Origin: Silvimonas sp. JCM 19000
GTDB lineage: Bacteria > Pseudomonadota > Gammaproteobacteria > Burkholderiales > Chitinibacteraceae
Assembly: GCA_001313065.1 (NCBI GenBank)
Contig: BBFD01000114.1
Span: 1 to 12,101, forward strand
Length of the DNA stretch: 12,101 bases
Direction of reading: 5' to 3'
The notes beneath the pieces were generated by a model. The model was not told the DNA's origin. It saw only the letters and a list, made by a program, of their open reading frames with translations, and did no database searches. Positions 1 through 7,436 of the stretch are shown here, one piece after another. The first letter of the stretch is position 1. Each line of letters begins with the position of its first letter. Made by a program: the position numbers and the translations under genes.

Positions 1-809
1 CCCAGCCCCCACGCCAGCTCCACCCCCACGGCCAGCAAGAGCGTCAAACGCGGGCTGGCGTACGACCTTGCCAGCACGGCCGATATCAGCGTAATCAGCA
101 AGGGGGCCAGCTGGTGGTACAACTGGGGCGATCGCCCCAATAGCGCCATCCCCAGCGATTACGTCAGTCGTTACGGCATGGATTACATCCCCATGCTGTG
201 GAACGGCAGCTTTAACGACGCCAACGAAATCAGCTGGCTTAAAGCCAATCCCTCGATCAAGTATCTGCTGGTCATGAACGAACCCAATCTGACCGATCAG
301 GCCAACTACACCCCCGCGCAAGCGGCGGCAATCTGGCCGCGCTATGAGGCCATTGCCGCAGCCACAGGGGTCAAGCTGGTGGGGCCGGCCATTACCTGGG
401 GCACGATGGCGGGCTACAGTGACCCGGTGGTATGGCTGGATGCCTTCTATACGGCGTATCGCAACGCCAATGGCGGGCGCGACCCGCGCATCGATTATCT
501 GCCTTCCACTGGTATGACTACGGCCTGGGGGGTCAGCTGGACCGATTGAGCAAATACGGCAAATCGTTCTGGGTCAGCGAAATGGCCAATTGGCACAGCA
601 GTACCGACGGGGCGCAGATCGACACCCTGGCCAAGCAGGAAGCGCAGCTCAAAGACATGGTCAACACCTGCGAAACCCGCAGCGATGTGTTCCGTTATGC
701 GTGGTTCACCGGCCGCATCAATCCGGACCCGCACTTTGATGCGCTGCTGGGGGCCAGCGGTGTGCTGACCGAATTGGGCAATCTGTATGTGACACAGCCG
801 CATCAATAA
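1..809 (+). CDS. GH128-like glycoside hydrolase (Asl1-like catalytic core), 5'-truncated and frameshifted
   Basis: The reading frame is open from base 1, so the gene starts outside the window and the ATG at 178 is internal. The visible part begins with a Ser/Thr/Pro-rich linker, then KRGLAYDLAS, a WWYNWGDRP block and VPMLW-like text (YIPMLWNGSFND), all typical of the Glyco_hydro_cc/GH128 fold. MNEPN (about base 280) should carry the acid/base glutamate and WVSEMANW (about base 575) the nucleophile. The first frame stops at 549; conserved protein continues in another frame from about 501 (AFHWYDYGLGGQLDRL) to the TAA at 807-809. Restoring one G (ctgcc to ctggcc at 500-502) joins them as DYLAFHWYDYG. 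GH128 enzymes act on beta-1,3-glucan; substrate here is inferred from the family. Probably secreted, given the linker, but the signal peptide is not visible. Confidence 0.8.
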
Positions 810-844
810 GCGGTGTGGGGCGGGTGCGGCGGCGAGCGGCATCG

Positions 845-890
845 TACAATCGGCGTTTTGCTCCCGCCCTCCCACTCAAGGAATGCCTTT
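845..890 (+). promoter_or_regulatory. Possible promoter and ribosome binding site of the DUF2622-like gene
   Basis: TACAAT at 845-850 differs from the -10 consensus at one base and lies 40 bp before the ATG. No convincing -35 box is seen upstream. AAGGA at 878-882 with an 8-base spacer supports the ATG at 891 as start. The promoter part is weak. Confidence 0.3.
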
Positions 891-1197
891 ATGCAGTATT
901 ACTTTGTTCGCGTAGAGCTGCAGGAACACGACGACGCCCGCTTCGCCGCCCTGCATCAAAAAAATGGAATCGGTTAATTTTCTGGCCGGTATTGCGGGTG
1001 ACGACGGCCAGTTTTATCGGCTACCCACCGGCATGTATTGCACGCGTACCGAGCTGGCGGTGAACCAGGTCAAAGACGTGGCGCGGCAGATTGCCAGCGA
1101 GTTCGGCCCCAACTGGGTGTTTGTGATGCAAGCGGGCGATTGGGCCGGTTATCTGCGGCAAATCAAGCGCGAAGACACGCCGGGCAGCGCCGCTTGA
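891..1197 (+). CDS. Small GhoS/DUF2622-like protein (frameshifted at an A7 run)
   Basis: The gene starts at ATG 891 with a good ribosome site (AAGGA at 878-882). The raw frame ends after 28 residues, just past a run of seven A at 958-964. With six A the frame continues as LHQKMESVNFLAGIAGDDG and gives a protein of about 101 aa ending at TGA 1195-1197. The pattern of an initial FVRVEL strand, an ALHQKME helix, GDDGQFYRLPTGMY, then VKDVARQIA and WVFVMQAGDWAGYLR resembles the DUF2622 family. That family contains GhoS, the endoribonuclease antitoxin of the type V GhoT/GhoS system. The match is from recall of the family pattern, not a search. No small membrane toxin like GhoT lies next to it, so an antitoxin role is unproven; many DUF2622 proteins are orphans of unknown role. 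Confidence 0.6.
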
Positions 1198-1230
1198 TCT
1201 TTGCCGGCTTGCCGTGGCTGGGCGCGCTTA

Positions 1231-1752
1231 TCAGCCGTCGACCGGGTGAGTCGGCGTGTCCAGCAGCAATTGATAAAACCCGAGATCCAGCCAGCGACCA
1301 AACTTGAACGCCGCATGCTTGATGGTGCCGGCGTGCTCAAAACCCAGCTTCTCATGCAGCGCGATGCTGGTGGCGTTAGCGACATCGATGCCACCGACCA
1401 CGCAATGCATATCATGTGCGCGCGCGGCCGCCACGATGGCTTGCAGCAATTGCTTGCCCAGGCCCTTGCCGCGCTGGTCGTTGCGGATATACACCGAATG
1501 CTCGACCGTGTATTTGTTGGCCGGGAACGCCCGAAAACTGCCGTAGCTGGCAAAGCCGACCAGCTCGCCTGACTCGTCTTCCAGCCCGATCACCGGAAAA
1601 CCATGGCTGCGCTTGGTGGCAAACCACGTGGCCATGGTTTCCATGGTGCGCGGCTTGTATTCATATAACGCCGTCGAATTGAGAATGGCGTCATTGAAGA
1701 TAGCCAGAATCTGGCTGGCATGGCGCTCTTCGGTACAAGCCACAAATTGCAT
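1231..1752 (-). CDS. GNAT family N-acetyltransferase (phosphinothricin acetyltransferase/MnaT-like)
   Basis: Intact protein of 173 aa starting MQFVACTEERHASQILAIFN. The ATG at 1752 is preferred over the in-frame ATG at 1770 because GGAG lies five bases before it and family members start at this point. The N-terminal text (IFNDAILNSTALYEYKPR) and FPVIGLEDESGELVGFASYG are characteristic of the PAT/MnaT branch. The acetyl-CoA loop reads RGKGLGKQLL, and the C-terminal part has IDVANATSIALHEKLGFEHAGT. These enzymes acetylate small amines or amino-acid analogues such as methionine sulfone or phosphinothricin in the cytoplasm; the real substrate cannot be told from sequence. It is divergent from an XRE-cupin regulator, which may control it. 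No frameshift and no A/T run of five or more occurs in the gene. Confidence 0.9.
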   Translation of the reverse strand: MQFVACTEERHASQILAIFNDAILNSTALYEYKPRTMETMATWFATKRSHGFPVIGLEDESGELVGFASYGSFRAFPANKYTVEHSVYIRNDQRGKGLGKQLLQAIVAAARAHDMHCVVGGIDVANATSIALHEKLGFEHAGTIKHAAFKFGRWLDLGFYQLLLDTPTHPVDG

Positions 1753-1771
1753 GTTCGCTCCGTGTTTCATA

Positions 1772-1813
1772 CAGTGGAATTTGTGGCTACTATAGTGGAT
1801 ATCATTGCCACTG
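1772..1813. promoter_or_regulatory. Nested palindrome in the divergent GNAT/XRE intergenic region (candidate operator)
   Basis: An 8-bp perfect palindrome, ACTATAGT (1789-1796), shares its exact centre (1792.5) with outer 6-bp arms CAGTGG (1772-1777) and CCACTG (1808-1813). TATAGT inside the core is a -10-like hexamer readable on both strands, so the site could overlap promoters for both genes. This fits an operator for the adjacent XRE-cupin regulator. That regulatory role is inference. Confidence 0.4.
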
Positions 1814-1823
1814 GGTAGACCGG

Positions 1824-2363
1824 ATGTCTATTGACGCCATCATCGCCGCACGGGTTTTACATTTGCGCCACCAACGCGGGCTTAGCCTGGCCGACCTGGC
1901 CGAACGCGCCGACGTCAGCAAATCCATGATTTCCAAAGTCGAACGCGGCGAAAGCAGCCCCACCGCTGCAGTATTGGGGCGATTGGCCGCCGGTTTGGGC
2001 GTGCCCTTGTCGCAATTGATTGGCGATGAGCTGGAGCCGCCACAACGGCTCACGCCGCGCGCGCGGCAAGAGGTATGGCAAGACCCCGCCAGCGCTTACA
2101 TCCGCCGCCAGGTCAGCCCGGCACGCGAGGGGGTGGAGCTGGTAGAGGTGGAATTGCCCGCAGGCACGCAGATCAGCTATCCGCGCTGGAATACCGCGCC
2201 GTATCGGCAATATCTGTGGCTGGTCAGCGGCGCGTTGCGGGTGGATTACGGCGCGGAGGGCTTCGAGCTGAACGCAGGCGACTGCCTCGACTTTGGCGTG
2301 GACCGCAATGTCACGTTCGCGGCGCACGACGACTGCCGCTATTTGCTGGTAATGAATGTGTGA
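1824..2363 (+). CDS. XRE family transcriptional regulator with C-terminal cupin domain
   Basis: Intact 179-aa protein. Residues about 8-66 form an HTH_3/XRE DNA-binding domain (LRHQRGLSLADLAERADVS, then SKSMISKVERGESSP). Residues about 100-178 form a small cupin_2 barrel, with YLWLVSGALRVDY and LNAGDCLDFG as the two cupin-like blocks. HTH-cupin proteins of this size are cytoplasmic regulators that often sense a small ligand through the cupin. The gene starts 71 bp from the divergent GNAT start, across a symmetric candidate operator, and a regulator-plus-acetyltransferase pairing is common. No strong Shine-Dalgarno sequence precedes the ATG. Ligand and targets are unknown. Confidence 0.9.
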   Translation: MSIDAIIAARVLHLRHQRGLSLADLAERADVSKSMISKVERGESSPTAAVLGRLAAGLGVPLSQLIGDELEPPQRLTPRARQEVWQDPASAYIRRQVSPAREGVELVEVELPAGTQISYPRWNTAPYRQYLWLVSGALRVDYGAEGFELNAGDCLDFGVDRNVTFAAHDDCRYLLVMNV

Positions 2364-2366
2364 AAG

Positions 2367-2552
2367 CGCATAGGGTGGGTCAAGACCCACCATTCAAAGC
2401 CGAGGAGAAGAATGCATACGGTTGCGTTCATCTTGTTGCCTTTGAATGGTGGGTCTTGACCCGCCACCCAATGCCAATGAGATGAGAGCGCATATAGTTG
2501 CGTTTTTTTTCTCTTTGGCTTTGAATGGTGGGTCTTGACCCACCCTATGCAC
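2367..2552. repeat. Composite REP/BIME- or MITE-like palindromic element in a convergent gap (copy A)
   Basis: Three copies of a palindromic unit with core GGTGGGTC-AA-GACCCACC lie between the 3' ends of the XRE and GH42 genes. Unit 1 (2369-2402) and unit 3 (2517-2550) are perfect inverted repeats of each other over 34 bp, including the flanking ATAGG and ATTCAAAG parts. Unit 2 (2438-2473) has the orientation of unit 3 and one core mismatch. The stretches leading into units 2 and 3 also match (GCATA...GTTGCGTT...TTTGAATGG), giving a direct repeat of about 76 bp. A run of eight T lies at 2503-2510. No transposase is encoded. The hairpins lack a following U-tract, so they are not typical terminators. 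A second copy of the same layout lies at 9019-9195. Confidence 0.85.
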
Positions 2553-2561
2553 CGTTCCGCG

Positions 2562-4505
2562 TTAGCGGTATGCCAGTACGCCGCCTTGTGCGGGCACGGT
2601 GGCGTCGCCGATGACCACGGATTTGCCCGTCGGGATCGGTGCGGAATACGCCGCATCGCTGTAGTTGAACACAAACGTCGCATCGCCCAGTTGCCGCGTG
2701 CGTACGCCGTCCGGCAAGCGTTGCGGTTGCAGTCCGGCCTCACGCGTCAGTTGTTCCAGCCACGCCAGTTGCAGCGCCGGGTCCAGCCATGCCGCGGCAT
2801 AAGTCACATTGCCTTTAGCTACCACGGCGGGCCAGCCATCGGCGCACTCGGCCAGCACTTGCACCCCCTCGCCTGCGGCCACATGGTCGCGCCAATGGAT
2901 GACGCTGCCGCTCTCGCCCGCCAGCGTCAGCGCCGGTTTCAGCGTCGGGCGCAGCGATTCCACTTCCAGCACGCGGATCGGTAGCAGCGCCTGCAATTTG
3001 CCCGGCGCAGTTCGTGCGGATGGTGAAGTTAACGCTGCGCGAACCGGTACGCGGGCCAAACACCCAGCGCGCCTTGCTGTTGCGCACGCGCTCCACCAGC
3101 GCGTCATCCACCACCGCCAGACTCGGCACCACCACCAGCGCGTAGGCGCTGAAATCGGCGTCGCGCGGCAGGATGTCGATATCAAAGCCCAACTGCCGCA
3201 GCGCGGTGTAGTAGCTCAGCATCAGCATGTTGTAGTCAAACGAAGCGCCGTGGCGTTGCAGGTCATACATCCACAGCGTTTCGTAATCGAACACCATGGC
3301 CACCTGGCCCACGCCCGCTTTGGCTTTTTCAAATGTGCGCAATTCCTTGCCCAATTGCACGGCTTCAAAGCCACCTGGCGAATAACCATCGCCCGGCAAG
3401 TTGAGCCCGGAATGCAGTTGTTCTTGCGCAAACGGGGCCTGGCGCCAGCGGAACCAGCTGATGACTTCCGCGCCATGCGCCAGCGTTTCCCACGCCCACA
3501 AGCGCACCATGCCTGCAGCCGGGGTGGGATTGAACGGCGCCCAATTGACCGGACCGGCTTGTTGCTCCATCACCCAGAAGCGACCCTTGCCCACGCCGCG
3601 ATACAGATCATGGCTAAACGCCGACACATCGGGATGACCCGTACGCGCATAACGCACCTTGTCGCTTTCCGGAAAAGGCGTCACCTCGGTACGCGCCAGC
3701 GGGTAGCTATCCCACGCCGCCAGGTCGATGCCATGTTCGGCAAATTTGTAATGATCAAACGCGCCAAACAGCCCCATAAAGTTATGGAATACATCGCGGC
3801 CGGGTGCGTACTGGCGCAGCAGATCGGCTTGTTCCTGATGAAAGCTGATCACCTCGTCCGACAAATAGCGGCGGAAATCCAGCAGATGGCTTGGGTTGGC
3901 GTCGGTCGGCGTCTGGATCGGAAAATCAATATCGCGGAACGCCGGATAGCGCTGGCTCCAGAACACATTGCCCCACGCCTCGTTCAACGCCTCGACCGTG
4001 CCGTAGCGCTGTTCCAGCCACGCCTGGAAATTGGCGCGCATGCTGGGCGAATAGCTGGGCACGGTGTCATGGCAGGCCAGCTCGTTATCGGTCTGCCACG
4101 CAATCACGGCCGGGTGCTGGCCGTAGCGTTGCGCCATGGCGCTGGTAATACGGCGGCATTCACGGCGGTAATCCGGGCTGCTCATATCGTAGTGACGGCG
4201 CGAACCAAAGCGCCACGGTTTGCCATCGGCGCGGATCGGCATAATCTGCGGCATGGCGGCGCACAGCCATTGCGGCGGCGCGGCGGTGGGCGTGCCCAGG
4301 ATAATTTTGAGGCCCGCATCGGCCAGCGTGGCGATGGCGTCATCCAGCCATTGCCAGTCGTACTTGCCTTGTTGCGGCTCCATATTGGCCCAGGCAAATT
4401 CGGCAATACGGACGTGGCTGATGCCCAGTTCGACCATACGGCGTGCGTCGGAAGCCATTGCGATTGGGGCCATTGTTCGGGGTAGTAGCAAACACCTGCG
4501 TACAT
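2562..4505 (-). CDS. ganA: GH42 beta-galactosidase (three indels)
   Basis: It releases galactose from imported beta-1,4-galacto-oligosaccharides in the cytoplasm. The start is the ATG at 4505 (MYAGVCYYPEQWPQSQW), the standard GH42 N-terminus without signal peptide; the ribosome site is weak. One base is missing near 4456 (tggct for tgggct), after which the frame continues as ASDARRMVELGISHVRIAEF. Near 3005-3010 two bases seem missing, so TIRTN is followed in another frame by PGKLQALLPIRVLE; adding two C gives TNLPPGKLQ. The protein ends at the TAA at 2562-2564. Corrected length is 648 aa, normal for GH42. Acid/base is E142 (WQTDNE) and nucleophile E314 (FWVMEQQ), followed by the trimerisation and small C-terminal domains. 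It is 56 bp downstream of the GH53 gene. The symbol follows Bacillus naming; other systems use ganB for this enzyme. Confidence 0.93.
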
Positions 4506-4561
4506 GGGTGCAAATCTCGCTCAAGTTGAAATCGTTAAAGGCGTAGGTTTCGGGCTAGCCA

Positions 4562-6468
4562 TTACTGCGCAGAAAATTCGACGTCATCGACGTTGCCCCA
4601 ATTGCCGGGCGTGGCATCGATGGCGATGCCGACGGTGCAATGCTCGCCACTGACCTTGATGTTGCTGATGGCAAAGGCATGCCATTGCTGCCAGCCGTTG
4701 TTCTTCATCTCGGCGCTGCGGTCATCGCCGCAATCACGGGTAAACAGGCGCAGCGATTTCTCACCGCCGCCACCGGCGGACCAGGCTTTGAACTGATAGG
4801 TACCGGGCTTCAGCCCGCTAAAGGTGTGCGTCACTTCAGCCTTGAACGCGCCGGACGACCAGTAATGCAGCGACTGTTGCCCGCCATGCGCATTGCCGGG
4901 ATTGCGTTCGTTGCTGAACACGCCAGCGGGGCCGCTGAGCTTCCAGTCGTCCAGCGTGCCGCCTTCAAATCCGCTATCGACAAACAGGTTGCGCCGGGGC
5001 GACACCGTGACTTGCGCGCTAATGTCCTGGCCGCTGGCGTCGCCCTTCAGCACAAAGCTGCCGGGCTGCTGCGTTTTTGGCCGCGGGCACGTCATCCCAC
5101 GCGATCACCACCGGGCGCTCGGCGTCGTCATCAAAGCGCAGCCGCAAGCTGGTGGGCGGGGCAAACGCTTCGCCGACAAAGGCGCTCAGCGCAATCGGGC
5201 CTGCGATCTGCAATCTGGCGCCAGTCGCTCTTCTCGCGCACGCGGCGGAACACCGCTTGCGAAGGCAGCGCGTGACCAGCGAAATCAAACAGCGTCTGGT
5301 TATCCCAGGCATTGCCTTCGCCGGTGCGCCAACCTACGTTGGGCAGCCAGGCCGGTTCCCAATAAAACAGACCCAGGCCGCGATGGGCTGGCACTTGCGC
5401 CACGCCGTCGATGGTGTCGCGCAACAGGCTGGCCTGGCCTTGTACGCTGGCCTGATAGCCGATCACCTTTTGCGAATCGGCGTTAAACAAATCGGGCCAG
5501 TTGTCGCCGTTTTTTTCAGCGTCCACGCATACGACACTTCCAGCACCGCCACCGGCTTGGCGTAGTGGAAGCCAGGTCGTCCATATTGCGGCGCAGTCTT
5601 CCACCCCGCCGTGCAGATAGGGGTAGTACGACAGGCCGATGATGTCGAAATCGAGCTTGGCCCCGGTCAGTACATCAAACACGCGGCGATACAGCGCGTT
5701 GTCGTTGCCGTTGGCCAAATGGATGGCGATGCGGGTGTGGCGCTTGCCGTGCTGAGCGTCGTCGGCACGCACCGCCGCGATGCCCTGGCGCAGCAATGCG
5801 ACAAAGCCGTCGTTGCCGCCGACCACTTCATCCGGGCCGGATTGCCAGGTTTTGCCATCGGGCCACAACATGCCGCCATTCAGCTCGTTGCCGATCTGGA
5901 TCATGTCTGGCGCTACGCCTGCGGCATCCAGTTGCTTCAACACATCGGCGGTGTAATCAAACACCGCTTTTTTTTGCAGCGCCGCACCGTGCAGGTCTTG
6001 CCAGGCGGCGGGTTTGGTTTGCGTCTGCGGATCGGCCCAGAAATCGCTGTAATGAATATCCAGCAGATATTTCAGCCCAGCCGCTTTGGCGCGTTTGGCC
6101 AGCTGGATGGTGGTGGCCAGATCGTTGCTGCCGCCGCCGACCGGATCGCCTTTGTGCGAGATGGTTTTGCCGCCCTCGACCACATCAGCTGCATTGACCG
6201 GTGTGTGCCACAAACGCAGCCGCAACCAGTTCACGCCGTTGGCTTTAAGGATGGCGATGGCGTCTTGTGGCTGGCCCGCCGCGTTATAGAACTTGCCGCC
6301 CGCTTGCTCCACCGCAGCCAGCGTGGAGACGTCCGCACCCATGATGAAATCAGCGGCAGATCGGGCACGGTTTGCACTTTGATGGCGTCGGCCGTGGCCG
6401 TAGCCGCCAACGCAGGCGTGAGCAGCCCCGCACTGGCCAGGGCCAGCGTTAAAAAAAAGCGTACGCAT
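4562..6468 (-). CDS. ganB: Secreted GH53 arabinogalactan endo-beta-1,4-galactanase with CBM61-like domain (multiple indels)
   Basis: It cuts beta-1,4-galactan outside the cytoplasm. ATG 6468 follows GAGGA (6476-6480). With seven instead of eight T in the run at 6451-6458 the start is MRTLFLTLALASAGLLTPALAA, a signal peptide. A missing base near 6353 restores DLPADFIMGADVST. The barrel carries IGNELNGGMLWP (acid/base Glu). Three mutually cancelling indels at about 5596, 5567 and in a seven-base run at 5510-5516 garble the nucleophile region; corrected it reads KPVAVLEVSYAWTLKNGDNW. The barrel ends with FYWEPAWLPNVGW. A frame switch in 5200-5245 and one extra T at 5074-5078 lead into an Ig-like segment (PTSLRLRFDDDAERPVV), then a CBM61-like C-terminus (NLFVDSGFEGG, WSAGGGGEKSL, ATPGNWGNVDD). 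Stop is the TAA at 4562-4564; about 634 aa after correction. Symbol follows Bacillus naming. Confidence 0.9.
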
Positions 6469-6484
6469 GAAGGTTTCCTCGAAG

Positions 6485-6510
6485 GGTGCGGAGTCAGCCG
6501 ACCCCGCACC
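6485..6510 (-). other. Intercistronic hairpin between MalG-type permease and GH53 genes
   Basis: Read on the minus strand, GGTGCGG pairs with CCGCACC, and the stem extends inward through one G-U pair and GTC/GAC to a GGCT loop, an 11-bp stem. No U-tract follows and the GH53 ribosome site lies only a few bases beyond. It is therefore more likely an RNA processing or stability element, or a partial barrier, than a full terminator. Confidence 0.5.
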
Positions 6511-6526
6511 AGGAAAGAGATGACAA

Positions 6527-7420
6527 CTAGCCCTTTACCGAGCCCGCCGTCAGGCCCGACACCAACCAGCGCTGCGTGATCATGAAAATCATGGTCAACG
6601 GGATACCCGCCAGGATGGCAGTGGCGGCAAAGTCGCCCCACAGATAACGCTGGTTAAACAGGAACAAGCGCGAACCGATGGCCAGCGTCAGTTTCTGTTC
6701 GTCGTGCAGCAAGACCGAGGCGACCGGGTATTCGATCATGCCGCCGAGGAAGGCCAGCACAAACACCACCACCAGAATCGGCAAGGCCATCGGCAACAGC
6801 ACGTAGACAAAGGCCTGGAACGGGGTGGCGCCATCAACGCGCGCGGCTTCTTCCAGCTCGTATGGCACCGAATCAAAGTAACCCTTGATCAGCCAGATGT
6901 GCTGCGCCACGCCGCCGGTATAAGCCAGCGCCAGACTCCAGTGGCTATCCACGCCCAGCCACGGCACGTAATCGCCAATGCGATCAAACAGCGCATAGAT
7001 GGCCACCAGCGCCAGCACCGAAGGGAACATCTGCAGCAACAACAAGCCATTCAGCAAGGTGCCTTTGCCGCGAAAACGCATACGGGCGAAGGCATACGCG
7101 CTGGTAATCGACAGCACCAGCGACACCGTGGCGCTGATCATCGATACCTTGATCGAGTTCCAGATCCACAGCAGCACCGGGAACGGCGGATGCACCATAT
7201 TGCCGTCGGCATCGGCATAAGACATGCCCAACGCCAGCTTCCAGTGTTCCAGGCTGAACGAATGCGGTATCAGCGAGCCACCGGCAAAGTTACCTGGCCG
7301 CAATGAGATCGAGATGATCATCAGAAACGGAAAGATGGTCAGACCGATAAAAAATGATCAGCCCGATATGCGCCGCCAGCACCCGCCAGCGGCTCGATTT
7401 TTTTTAAGAACTACAGGCAT
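6527..7420 (-). CDS. ganQ: MalG/GanQ-type galacto-oligosaccharide ABC transporter permease (two compensating indels)
   Basis: Inner-membrane subunit of a CUT1 sugar importer. ATG 7420 has AGGAG five bases upstream (7426-7430) and lies 16 bp after the MalF-type stop. The raw frame from this ATG breaks at once. With six A in the run of eight at 7398-7405 and five T in the run of six at 7349-7354 it reads MPVVLKKSSRWRVLAAHIG, then LIIFIGLTIFPFLMIISISL, the usual first membrane helix. The rest is intact: NSIKVSMISATVSLVLS, several membrane segments, the EAA loop YELEEAARVDGATPFQ that docks on the ATPase, and the MalG-like end QRWLVSGLTAGSVKG. Corrected length is 296 aa, the length I recall for E. 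coli MalG. Substrate is inferred from the GH53 and GH42 genes directly downstream, not from the permease. Confidence 0.92.
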
Positions 7421-7436
7421 GATTTCTCCTGGCGCA

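Noticed and set aside
2367..2552. CRISPR array
   Set aside because: Only three repeat units, in mixed orientation, with palindromic cores and related spacers; no cas genes.
2367..2552. Rho-independent terminator pair for the converging genes
   Set aside because: The hairpin units are not followed by a U-tract on either strand. Some terminating effect is possible but not supported.
2809..4485. Long plus-strand open frame of 558 codons opposite the GH42 gene
   Set aside because: Its product is rich in Arg, His and Ala without family features, and it lies wholly antisense to a GH42 gene with both catalytic motifs. It is a shadow frame caused by high GC.
5611..6579. Plus-strand open frame of 322 codons opposite the GH53 gene
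   Set aside because: Antisense to conserved GH53 sequence with no recognisable protein features.
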